Source: Pseudomonas sp. CAN1
GTDB lineage: Bacteria > Pseudomonadota > Gammaproteobacteria > Pseudomonadales > Pseudomonadaceae
Direction of reading: 5' to 3'
Assembly (NCBI RefSeq): GCF_030462585.1
Contig: NZ_JASMRU010000042.1
Coordinates: 1-39,260, forward strand
Length of the DNA: 39,260 nt
This document shows positions 16,160 through 23,417 of this stretch, piece after piece. Positions within the stretch are counted from its first letter, which is position 1. Each line of letters begins with the position of its first letter. The notes beneath the pieces are model-generated. The model made no database searches, was not told the DNA's origin, and saw only the letters and a program-made list of their open reading frames with translations. The translations under genes and the position numbers were made by a program.

Positions 16160-17359
16160 ATGGACACCCCAGCCAAACCCCTCGCCGGCCTCAAGGTCAT
16201 CGAACTCGGCACCCTGATCGCCGGCCCCTTCGCCTCGCGCCTGTGCGCAGAGTTCGGCGCCGAGGTGATCAAGGTCGAATCGCCCGATGGCGGCGACCCG
16301 CTGCGCAAGTGGCGCAAGCTCTACGAGGGCACCTCGCTGTGGTGGTTCGTGCAGGCGCGCAACAAGCGCTCGCTGACCCTGAACCTCAAGCACGAGTCCG
16401 GCCGCGAGGTGCTGAAGAAATTGCTGGCCGAGGCCGACATCCTCATCGAGAACTTCCGCCCCGGCGTGCTGGAGAAGCTCGGCCTGGGCTGGGACGTGAT
16501 CCACGCGCTGAACCCGAAGCTGGTGATGGTGCGCCTGTCCGGCTTCGGCCAGAGCGGCCCCTACAAGGACCAGCCGGGCTTCGGCGCGGTGGGCGAGTCC
16601 ATGGGCGGGCTGCGCTACATCACCGGCTTCGAGGACCGCCCGCCGGTGCGCACCGGCATCTCCATCGGCGACTCCATCGCCGCGCTGTGGGGCGTGATCG
16701 GCGCACTGATGGCGCTGCGGCACCGTGAGGTGAATGGCGGCGCCGGCCAGGTGGTGGACGTGGCGCTCTATGAGGCGGTGTTCGCCATGATGGAATCCAT
16801 GGTCCCGGAGTTCGACGTGTTCGGCTTCATCCGCGAACGCAGCGGCAACATCATGCCCGGCATCACCCCCTCCTCCGTGCACACCACCGCCGACGGCAAG
16901 CATGTGCAGATTGCCGCCAACGGCGACGCCATCTTCCGCCGCTTCATGACCGCCATCGGCCGCCTCGACCTCGCCGAGGACCCGACCCTCGCCAGCAACG
17001 ACGGCCGCGACGCACGCCGCGACGAGCTGTACGGCATCATCGATCGCTGGGCACGCTCCGAATCGCTGGATACCGTGCTGAAGGTACTCAATGAAGCCGA
17101 GGTGCCGGCCAGCCGCATCTTCTCCGCCGAGGACATGTTCGCCGACCCGCAATTCCTCGCTCGGGAGATGTTCCTCTCGGCCAAGCTGCCGGACGGCAAA
17201 TCCTTCCGCATGCCGGGGATCGTCCCCAAACTCTCCGACACCCCCGGCAGCGCCGAATGGATCGGGCCGAAGCTGGGTGAGCATACGGATGAGGTGCTGG
17301 GCGGGCTGGGTTACGACGCCGCGGCCATCGCGGCGCTGCGCAAGGATGGCGCGGTCTGA
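16160..17359 (+). CDS. Class III CoA-transferase (CaiB/BaiF family)
   Basis: The 399-residue protein has the family framework: LKVIELGTLIAGPFASRLCA with AEFGAEVIKVE at the amino end (CoA site), ILIENFRPGVLEKLGLG (about residues 94-110), RLSGFGQSGPYKDQPGF, and GQVVDVALYEAVFAMME. In formyl-CoA transferase the catalytic aspartate lies in the last motif; by my alignment its counterpart here is E205, a variant I recall in some paralogues. The enzyme should move CoA between an acyl-CoA and a carboxylic acid, substrate unknown. It is a lone plus-strand gene with divergent and convergent neighbours. No Shine-Dalgarno is evident, but the ATG at 16160 gives a normal family length. Confidence 0.88.
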   Translation: MDTPAKPLAGLKVIELGTLIAGPFASRLCAEFGAEVIKVESPDGGDPLRKWRKLYEGTSLWWFVQARNKRSLTLNLKHESGREVLKKLLAEADILIENFRPGVLEKLGLGWDVIHALNPKLVMVRLSGFGQSGPYKDQPGFGAVGESMGGLRYITGFEDRPPVRTGISIGDSIAALWGVIGALMALRHREVNGGAGQVVDVALYEAVFAMMESMVPEFDVFGFIRERSGNIMPGITPSSVHTTADGKHVQIAANGDAIFRRFMTAIGRLDLAEDPTLASNDGRDARRDELYGIIDRWARSESLDTVLKVLNEAEVPASRIFSAEDMFADPQFLAREMFLSAKLPDGKSFRMPGIVPKLSDTPGSAEWIGPKLGEHTDEVLGGLGYDAAAIAALRKDGAV

Positions 17360-17438
17360 TCTTTTTGCTTTTGTAGGACTGAGGGGGCGCCCAGTCCTTG
17401 CTCGCCAACGATCTCACGGGGTAACTCGGAGCAATGCG

Positions 17439-17542
17439 GTTCGCGAGCAAGCTCGCTCCTACAGTCTGCCCGGATGGCCGGCTGTATTGCATGGCAGAGA
17501 AGTACGCCGCGCGGGAATTCGCGGACAAGGTCCGCTCCTACG
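17439..17542. repeat. Two solitary REP arms
   Basis: The right arm of the GTAGGAGCGAGC-type REP (GTTCGCGAGCAAGCTCGCTC onward) is at 17439-17463. A sister type, TTCGCGGACAAGGTCCGCTC onward, is at 17518-17542. Both are in the same orientation, without the usual inverted partner nearby. Confidence 0.7.
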
Positions 17543-17557
17543 AAAAGCACACCGTGC

Positions 17558-17599
17558 GGCACTGGCACTGGCACTGGCACTGGCACTGGCACTGGCACT
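17558..17599. repeat. Hexanucleotide tandem repeat (GGCACT)x7
   Basis: Seven perfect, uninterrupted copies of GGCACT (42 bp) follow the REP arms and directly precede the multi-hairpin element. Slippage makes such a tract likely to vary in copy number between strains. It is not inside any gene I support. Confidence 0.9.
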
Positions 17600-17603
17600 T
17601 TGA

Positions 17604-17910
17604 GACTTCCAGAGAATATCCGCACGCGCCGAATGCCCCGTTCAGGAGGCCTCGTTGAAGCGGAGTTTCAGGGGTTGAGCGACATGGATGTCGCGAGAGC
17701 TGCGATGGGCCAGGGACGGCCCTTCGCAGCGTGCCCCTGAAACTTCGCTTCAACGAGGGTATTTTTCGCCCCAAGCGAAAAACCGGATGTCCGGGGCAAG
17801 ACCTTTGCCTACTTTGGGTGGGGCGGCCATCCGTCGTTTGCCAAAGTAGGTCGCCCGAGGGGGCGAAACCACAGAGCCAGCGCGCACGCCGACGCGACGC
17901 AGAAACACCC
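17604..17910 (+). repeat. Dispersed multi-hairpin element, copy 1
   Basis: About 300 bp are shared with 31081-31372. A 24-bp outer stem (17651-17674 with 17734-17757) encloses a GCGACAT/ATGTCGC hairpin and a GCTGCGA..GGGCC/GGCCC..TCGCAGC hairpin. Downstream are a TTTTTCGC/GCGAAAAA stem, a CCTACTTTGG/CCAAAGTAGG stem and a TCGCCC/GGGCGA stem. Stem bases differ between the copies in compensating pairs. Copy 1 has a longer loop in the CCTACTTTGG stem. It lies between two convergent genes. Any reading frame across it is unlikely to be coding. Confidence 0.85.
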
Positions 17911-17964
17911 AACCCCAAAGCAGGAAGGTAGCGGGCATGCCCCGCTCCCAAAAAGCAATAAGGC

Positions 17965-18651
17965 TCAGCCCGCTTCCTGCTCCGGCTCCTCAGTCTGAGC
18001 AATGAACTCCAGCATCTTCTCGCTGCCATCCAGCAGGTCGGCGTGAATGGCCTCGCGGGCCGCAGCGCCGTTGCGTTCACGCAGGGCACGCAGGACGTCC
18101 CAGTGGTGCTCGATGGCCATGCGCTCATTGAAGTCGGCATAGGCCTGGGCAATCAGCGGGCCGGTGCGCATCCACAGGCTGTCGAGGAAGGCGCGCAGCA
18201 GCGGCATGCCGGCGATGTCGGCGAGGGCGAAGTGGAAGGCCTGGTTGAGCTTGAGCGCCAGCACCATGTCATCGGCATGGATCGCATCAAGATTCTCGCG
18301 GATGTTGGCTTCCAGCTCGTCCAGTTGCTCGTCGCTGGCGCGGGCGGCAGCGGTCTCGGCGGCCAGGCCTTCGAGCGCCACGCGGATGCTGCGGATTTCA
18401 AGATACTGCTCGCGACTGAGCAGCGGCACACGGATGTCGCGCGGTGTCTTGAGCACCAGCGCCTGCTCCTTGGCCAGCTGCAGGATGGCGTCGCGCACCG
18501 GGGTGACGCTGGTGCCCAGTTGCTGGGCCAGGTCACGGATGCGCAGGCGGTCGTCCGGCTTGAAGCGGCCGGTGACCAGCGCCTCGCGCAGCAGCGCGTA
18601 GACGCCGCTGCCAAGATAGGAGTGATTCAGGCCTTCGATCGGGTAGTTCAT
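17965..18651 (-). CDS. GntR-family regulator with FCD domain (FadR type)
   Basis: The 228-residue protein has an N-terminal winged helix (about residues 12-75, with RIRDLAQQLGTSVTPVRDAI) and an all-helical FCD ligand domain (about 85-215). The domain has the D/N-H...H...H metal-site pattern of this family: LNQAFHFALADIAG, then IEHHWDVLRALRERN and AIHADLLDGS. Such proteins sense organic acids or amino-acid-like effectors and bind short palindromes. The ATG at 18649-18651 is chosen; a longer reading adds 13 unlikely residues. The gene follows the SDR by 72 bp in the same direction, and the divergent gap beyond the SDR contains a 22-bp palindrome that is its probable operator. Confidence 0.88.
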   Translation of the reverse strand: MNYPIEGLNHSYLGSGVYALLREALVTGRFKPDDRLRIRDLAQQLGTSVTPVRDAILQLAKEQALVLKTPRDIRVPLLSREQYLEIRSIRVALEGLAAETAAARASDEQLDELEANIRENLDAIHADDMVLALKLNQAFHFALADIAGMPLLRAFLDSLWMRTGPLIAQAYADFNERMAIEHHWDVLRALRERNGAAAREAIHADLLDGSEKMLEFIAQTEEPEQEAG

Positions 18652-18723
18652 CGCTTTCTCATCGCGTGCTGCAGCATTTCCGGCGCGCATGATGCGGACT
18701 GGGCGCGCCGGATGCCAGCAGGA

Positions 18724-19458
18724 TCACACATGCTGGCCGCCGTTGACGTGGATTTCCGCGCCGTTCACGTAGGACGCGCCGCTGGTGCAGAGGAAGTGGA
18801 TCAGCGAGGCGACCTCCTCCGGCTTGCCCAGGCGGTGCATGGGAATGTCGCGCTCGACGATCAGCTCGGTGCCCGACGAGAGAATCGCCGTGTCGATCTC
18901 TCCTGGCGCGATGGCGTTGACGCGCACGCCGTGCGGGCCGAAGTCGTGGGCCATTTCGCGGGTCAGCGCCGCCAGCGCGGCCTTCGAGCAGGCATAGGCG
19001 GCACCGGCGAACGGGTGCACGCGGGAACCGGCAATCGAGGTGACGTTGATCACCGAGCCTTTGGCCGCCTTCAGCTCGTCAAACAGCCCGCGCGCCAGCA
19101 GGGCGGTGGAGAAAAGGTTGACGTTGAACACCTTGAGCCAGGTGGCGTAGTCGCTGCCCAGCACACCCAGGCGCTCGCCTTCCGGCCCCTTGGGTGAGAT
19201 GCCGGCGTTGTTCACCAGCGCATGCAGGGAGCCGCCGAGTTTCTCGCGGATCAGCGGCAGGTTGGCCTGCACGCTGTCGATGTCTTCCAGGTCCAGGTGA
19301 ATGTGGTTGATCAGCCCTTCGGCCCAGGGGCATTCGGCGCTCCAGTCCTGGCGCGAGGCGGTGAACACGCGCCAGCCGGCGGCATTGAAGTGCTTCACCG
19401 TGGCGTGGCCGATGCCGCGGCTGGCGCCGGTGAGCAGCAGGGTGCGAGTCTGGTTCAT
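18724..19458 (-). CDS. Short-chain dehydrogenase/reductase
   Basis: The 244-residue classical SDR has the cofactor motif TGASRGIG (residues 10-17), the structural NNAG (in ALVNNAGISPKG), a catalytic serine in VTSIAGS, Y155 and K159 in YACSK, and the C-terminal VNGAEIHVNGGQHV. It should oxidise or reduce a hydroxyl or keto group with NAD(P)(H); the substrate is not readable from sequence. It heads the minus-strand arm of the divergent locus, followed by the GntR regulator. The opposite arm encodes the binding protein, kinase and phospho-lyase, so it may act on the same compound or a product of it. Confidence 0.9.
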   Translation of the reverse strand: MNQTRTLLLTGASRGIGHATVKHFNAAGWRVFTASRQDWSAECPWAEGLINHIHLDLEDIDSVQANLPLIREKLGGSLHALVNNAGISPKGPEGERLGVLGSDYATWLKVFNVNLFSTALLARGLFDELKAAKGSVINVTSIAGSRVHPFAGAAYACSKAALAALTREMAHDFGPHGVRVNAIAPGEIDTAILSSGTELIVERDIPMHRLGKPEEVASLIHFLCTSGASYVNGAEIHVNGGQHV

Positions 19459-19545
19459 GGTCTTCCCTCTTTGATCTGAGCCGCTGTCTGCACCCTCGAT
19501 CGGGGCGCGCGATCTATGAACATCCGTGAAGCCTTGGCGCCAATA

Positions 19546-19567
19546 AAAACATGATGCATCATGTTTT
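19546..19567. promoter_or_regulatory. 22-bp perfect palindrome, probable GntR operator
   Basis: AAAACATGATG (19546-19556) is followed at once by its exact reverse complement CATCATGTTTT (19557-19567). It lies in an AT-rich patch of the 332-bp divergent region, 88 bp before the SDR start and about 220 bp before the binding-protein start, so one regulator could control both arms. The symmetric core TGATGCATCA suits a dimeric winged-helix regulator. Confidence 0.65.
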
Positions 19568-19643
19568 GGAAGGTGTTTTAATCGGCTCAGCTTGGTCCTA
19601 CAACGAGCTATCCGAACAACAACAAGAAACGGAGCACATTCCC

Positions 19644-19682
19644 ATGATCGACCACACCCGTTCCGCCCGTTCTTCTCCCTGA
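19644..19682 (+). CDS. Possible 12-codon leader peptide or gene remnant
   Basis: ATG at 19644 is preceded by GGAG at 8-bp spacing and opens a 12-residue frame, MIDHTRSARSSP, ending in TGA. It lies between the palindrome and the binding-protein gene. It could be a regulatory leader peptide or the surviving 5' end of a deleted gene. Nothing else supports translation. Confidence 0.3.
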   Translation: MIDHTRSARSSP

Positions 19683-19790
19683 CGTCCGAGGGCGTGCCAG
19701 CCGGCCTTCCAGCTTGGTCCGGCGCAGCGCCCCACTCTTGAAGCTGCCCTCTTATTCATGGGCCGGATTGGCCCGCTCAGGAGTCATCGC

Positions 19791-20819
19791 ATGTTCAAGA
19801 AAGCCATAGCACTGATGATGCTGGCCGGCGGCGCCGCCCAGCTCCACGCCGAGACGCTGACCGTGGTGTCCTTCGGTGGAGACAACAAGGTGGCCCAGGA
19901 AAAGGCCTTCTACAAACCCTTCGAGCAGCAGGCCAAGGTCACCGTCCAGGGCGCCGAGTACAACGGCGAGATGGCCAAGATCAAGGTCATGGCCGACACC
20001 GGCAAGACCAGCTGGGACGTGGTCGAGGTGGAATCCCCGGAACTGATGCGCGGTTGCAGCGAAGGCCTGTTCGAACAGCTCGACTGGTCGAAGCTGGGCA
20101 AGCGCGAGGACTTCCTCGACGCCGCCGTCAGCGATTGCGGCGTGGGCATCTTCATCTGGTCCACGGTGCTCACCTACGACGCCAAGAAACTCGCCAGCGC
20201 GCCCAGCGGCTGGGCCGATTTCTGGGACGTGAAGAAATTCCCCGGCAAGCGCGGCCTGCGCCGTGGCGCCAAGTTCACCCTGGAATTCGCCCTGGAAGCC
20301 GACGGCGTGAAACAGGCCGACCTGTACAAGGTGCTGGGCACCAAGGAAGGCGTGGACCGCGCGTTCAAGAAGCTCGACGAGATCAAGCCTTATATCCAGT
20401 GGTGGGAAGCCGGTGCGCAACCGCTGCAGTGGCTGGCCGCCGGTGACGTGGTGATGACCAGCGCCTACAACGGCCGCGTCGCCACCGCGCAGAAGGAAGG
20501 CCGCGACTTCGCCATGCAGTGGAACGGCAGCATCTACGACCTGGACCACTGGGCCATCGTCAAGGGCAGCCCGAAGAAGGAACTCTCCGAGCAGTTCATC
20601 GCGCTGGCCAACATGCCCGAGCACCAGAAGGTCTTCGCCGAGAGCATCCCCTACGGCCCGACCAACAAGAACACCATCCCGCTGATCGACCCGGCCATCG
20701 CGCCGAAGCTGCCCACCGCGCCGCAGAACCTGGAGAACGCGCGCGCCATGGACACCGAGTTCTGGATCGACCACGGCGAGGAACTGGAACAACGCTTCAA
20801 CGCCTGGGCGAGCAAGTAA
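19791..20819 (+). CDS. Periplasmic substrate-binding protein, polyamine/PotD-like family
   Basis: The 342-residue protein has a clear signal peptide (MFKKAIALMMLAGGAAQLHA, cleaved before ETL) and a class II periplasmic binding fold of the COG0687 spermidine/putrescine group (LTVVSFGGDNKVAQEKAF, WDVVEVESPELMRGC, YNGRVATAQKEGRDFAM). It should capture a small cationic or amino compound in the periplasm for an ABC importer. The permease and ATPase genes are not in the window. AGGAG lies eight bases before the ATG at 19791. It is followed by a GC-rich hairpin and then the kinase gene, so it is probably the most abundant product of its operon. Confidence 0.9.
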   Translation: MFKKAIALMMLAGGAAQLHAETLTVVSFGGDNKVAQEKAFYKPFEQQAKVTVQGAEYNGEMAKIKVMADTGKTSWDVVEVESPELMRGCSEGLFEQLDWSKLGKREDFLDAAVSDCGVGIFIWSTVLTYDAKKLASAPSGWADFWDVKKFPGKRGLRRGAKFTLEFALEADGVKQADLYKVLGTKEGVDRAFKKLDEIKPYIQWWEAGAQPLQWLAAGDVVMTSAYNGRVATAQKEGRDFAMQWNGSIYDLDHWAIVKGSPKKELSEQFIALANMPEHQKVFAESIPYGPTNKNTIPLIDPAIAPKLPTAPQNLENARAMDTEFWIDHGEELEQRFNAWASK

Positions 20820-20829
20820 CCCGCGCGCT

Positions 20830-20854
20830 CCCGCCCGGCCCTGCGCCGGGCGGG
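20830..20854 (+). other. Intercistronic stem-loop after the binding-protein gene
   Basis: CCCGCCCGG (20830-20838) and CCGGGCGGG (20846-20854) form a perfect 9-bp stem with a 7-base loop, 10 bp after the stop codon. No T-run follows. Such hairpins often protect the binding-protein part of an mRNA from 3' decay and lower expression of downstream genes. Confidence 0.6.
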
Positions 20855-20883
20855 AACATCCGCCCCGCTGCAATACCGCCGGA

Positions 20884-20978
20884 CCTGCTGAAACCCGTTG
20901 TACCCGCTGAACCCTGCTGGCCCCGTTGAACCCTGCTGGACCTGATATCTCTGCTGGACCCGTTATCTTTGCTGGAGA
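20884..20978 (+). repeat. Degenerate 18-19-bp tandem repeats in the kinase leader
   Basis: Units beginning CTGCTGG recur at 20914, 20933 and 20951 (for example CTGCTGGACCCGTTATCTT), with more degenerate units before and a last partial unit supplying the GGAG ribosome-binding site at 20972-20975. The unit length is close to a multiple of three and the frame runs in phase into the kinase, so an upstream TTG start cannot be excluded. Confidence 0.55.
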
Positions 20979-20985
20979 AGTACCC

Positions 20986-22074
20986 GTGCCCCTCAATACC
21001 GCGCCCGTCCACGACCACCTGCTGGAAGCGGCACCCGCCAAGGTGAGCGACGCCCAGGCCGCCGCCATCGCCGAGGAGTACTTCGGCCAGCGCGGCACGC
21101 TGCACCGCCTTGCCGGTGAACGCGACCTGAACTTCCACATCGCCCACGGCCATGGCGACGACCGCCTGCTGAAGCTCTCGCACCCGCTGGAAGACCGCCA
21201 GGTAGTGGACTTCCAGACCCGCGCCCTGCTGCGCATCGAGGAGCTCGACCCGACCCTGGCCGTGCAGCGCCTCTACCCGTCGCTCAACGGCGACTACCAG
21301 ATTCCGCTGGAAGTCGACGGCCAGCCGATGATTGCCCGGCTGTTCTCCTTCGTCGACGGCGTGCCCCTGCACCGCGTGCCCCAGCGCAGCCGCGCACTGC
21401 GCGAGAACCTCGGTGACGACCTGGCCCGCCTGGGCCTCGCGCTCAAGGGCTTCGAACACCCGGCCGCCACCGACCACGAACTGCTCTGGGACCTCAAGCA
21501 CGCTTCGCGCCTGCGCAACCTGCTGCCCTACATCGAGGACCGCGAGCAACGCGCGCTGGTCGAGCGCTTCCTCGACAACTTCGAGCGCCACGCCCTGCCC
21601 CGCCAGGCCACGCTGCGCGCCCAGGTCATCCACAACGACCTCAACCCGCACAACGTCATCGTCGACGCGCAGCACCCGGACCGCGTGCGCAACATCCTCG
21701 ACTTCGGCGACATGGTGCATGCCCCGCTGATCAACGACCTCGGTGTCGCCGCCGCCTACCAGGTGGGCGAACCGGACGCGCCGCTGGCCACCGCCTGCGA
21801 GATGATCGCCGCCTACCACCGGCGCTGCCCGCTGCTGGCCGAAGAGCAGGAAATCCTCGCCGACCTGATCGCCACGCGGCTGCTCATGACCCTGAGCATC
21901 ACCGCCTGGCGCGCCAGCCTGCACCCCGAGAACCGTGACTACATCCTGCGCAACACCGGCCACGCCTGGCAGGCCCTGCAGGGCCTGGCCAACCTGAGCC
22001 GGGAACAGGCCCAGGAGCAGATCGTTGCCGCCTGCAACGCCCCCCGCGCGAATCAACAGGAGCCCCGCCCATGA
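20986..22074 (+). CDS. APH-fold kinase, hydroxylysine/amino-alcohol kinase type
   Basis: The 362-residue product has the aminoglycoside/choline kinase fold. The catalytic loop VIHNDLNPHNVI has H216, D218 and N223, and the metal-binding DFGD starts at D239. The N-lobe segment RDLNFHIAHGHGDDRLLKLS matches the group that includes human hydroxylysine kinase (HYKK/AGPHD1). It should transfer phosphate from ATP to the hydroxyl of an amino alcohol in the cytoplasm. The start is the GTG at 20986 with GGAG eight bases before it. Its stop overlaps the start of the PLP lyase gene (ATGA), a strong sign that the two enzymes act in sequence. An antibiotic-resistance role is unlikely in this context. Confidence 0.83.
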   Translation: MPLNTAPVHDHLLEAAPAKVSDAQAAAIAEEYFGQRGTLHRLAGERDLNFHIAHGHGDDRLLKLSHPLEDRQVVDFQTRALLRIEELDPTLAVQRLYPSLNGDYQIPLEVDGQPMIARLFSFVDGVPLHRVPQRSRALRENLGDDLARLGLALKGFEHPAATDHELLWDLKHASRLRNLLPYIEDREQRALVERFLDNFERHALPRQATLRAQVIHNDLNPHNVIVDAQHPDRVRNILDFGDMVHAPLINDLGVAAAYQVGEPDAPLATACEMIAAYHRRCPLLAEEQEILADLIATRLLMTLSITAWRASLHPENRDYILRNTGHAWQALQGLANLSREQAQEQIVAACNAPRANQQEPRP

Positions 22075-23393
22075 CCATGCCCAACGGATTCAGCGCCGCC
22101 GACGCGCAGCGCCTGAGCGAACAGGAACGCAGCCTGATCGAGCGCCGAGCGCGCCTGCTCGGCCCGGCCTACCGGCTGTTCTACGAGCGCCCGCTGCACA
22201 CCGTGCGCGGCGAGGGTGTGTGGCTCTACGACAACCAGGGCAACCGCTACCTCGACGCCTACAACAACGTCGCCTCCATCGGCCACTGCCACCCGCGCGT
22301 GGTACAGGCCATCGCCAGCCAGGCGGCGGTGCTGAACACCCATACCCGATACCTGCAGGAAGGCATCCTCGACTACGCCGAGGACCTGCTCTCCACCTTC
22401 CCTGCCGGCCTCGATCAGGTGATGTTCACCTGCACCGGCAGCGAGGCCAACGACCTCGCCCTGCGCATCGCCCGCCAGTACACCGGCGGCACCGGGGTGA
22501 TCATCACCCGCTTCGCCTACCACGGCGTCACCGGCAGCATCTCCGAGCTGTCGCCGTCCCTCGGCGCCGGCATTACCCTGCCCGCTCACGCCCGTACCGT
22601 GCGTGCGCCGGATGCGTACCGGCTGGGCGCGGAGAACGTCGGCAAGCTGTTCGCCGACGACGTGCGCGCCGCCATCGCCGACCTGCGCGCCCATGGCATC
22701 AAGCCGGCCGCGCTGCTGCTCGACGGCATCTTCGCCAGCGACGGCGTACTGGCCGACCCCGCCGGCTTCCTCGCCGAAGCGGTGAAGGTCGCCCAGGACG
22801 AGGGCCTGCTCTACATCGCCGACGAAGTGCAGAGCGGCTTCGCCCGCACCGGCGCCAGCATGTGGGGCTTCCAGCGTCACGGCGTGCAGCCGGACCTGGT
22901 CACCCTCGGCAAGCCCATGGGCAACGGCCAGCCCATTGCCGGCGTGGTGGTGCGCCCGGAAATCCTCGAAAGCTTCGGCCGCGAGGTGCGCTACTTCAAC
23001 ACCTTCGGCGGCAACCCGGTGTCCTGCGCGGCCGGCCAGGCGGTGCTCGACGTGATCCGCGACGAACACCTGCAGGAACGCTCCCAGCGCATCGGCGACT
23101 TCCTCGCCGAAGGCATCCGCCAGCTGGCAGGCCAGCATGAACTGATCGGCGACGTGCGCGGCGCCGGGCTGTTCCTCGGTGTCGAACTGGTGACCGACCG
23201 CAACGCCAAGACCCCGGCCGCCAGCCAGACCCGCCAGGTGGTCAACGGCATGCGCGAGCGCGGCGTGCTGATCAGCGCAGCGGGGCCCATGGAGAACATC
23301 CTGAAGATTCGTCCGCTGCTGGCTTTCGAACAGGAACATGCCGAGCTGTTCATCGACTGCCTGGACAAGGCACTGAAGGACGTTACCGCCTGA
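22071..23393 (+). CDS. PLP-dependent phospho-lyase, class III aminotransferase fold (AGXT2L type)
   Basis: This 440-residue fold-type I PLP enzyme has K281 in TLGKPMGNGQPIAGV as Schiff-base lysine, the cofactor-binding CTGSEAND, and IADEVQSGFARTG. Features such as AYNNVASIGHCHPRVVQA and GKPMGNG point to the AGXT2L branch (ethanolamine-phosphate and 5-phosphohydroxylysine phospho-lyases) rather than true transaminases. The expected reaction eliminates phosphate and ammonia from a phosphorylated amino alcohol to give an aldehyde. Translation is coupled to the kinase by a 4-bp overlap. A strong terminator follows. A simple aminotransferase cannot be excluded from sequence alone. Confidence 0.85.
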   Translation: MTMPNGFSAADAQRLSEQERSLIERRARLLGPAYRLFYERPLHTVRGEGVWLYDNQGNRYLDAYNNVASIGHCHPRVVQAIASQAAVLNTHTRYLQEGILDYAEDLLSTFPAGLDQVMFTCTGSEANDLALRIARQYTGGTGVIITRFAYHGVTGSISELSPSLGAGITLPAHARTVRAPDAYRLGAENVGKLFADDVRAAIADLRAHGIKPAALLLDGIFASDGVLADPAGFLAEAVKVAQDEGLLYIADEVQSGFARTGASMWGFQRHGVQPDLVTLGKPMGNGQPIAGVVVRPEILESFGREVRYFNTFGGNPVSCAAGQAVLDVIRDEHLQERSQRIGDFLAEGIRQLAGQHELIGDVRGAGLFLGVELVTDRNAKTPAASQTRQVVNGMRERGVLISAAGPMENILKIRPLLAFEQEHAELFIDCLDKALKDVTA

Positions 23394-23417
23394 CATTTCC
23401 GCCCTTCAGAAACGACG

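Noticed and set aside
17558-17612. Repeated TGGCAC strings read as sigma-54 -24 elements
   Set aside because: They arise from the hexamer tandem repeat. No TTGC element follows at the required spacing, and no gene starts downstream on that strand.
17731-17931. Small open frames within the multi-hairpin elements (also at 31166-31621)
   Set aside because: They run through conserved stem-loops, differ in frame and content between the two copies, and lack ribosome-binding sites.
20986-22074. Aminoglycoside resistance gene
   Set aside because: The APH fold is shared with metabolic kinases. The coupling to a PLP phospho-lyase and a binding-protein gene argues for catabolism.
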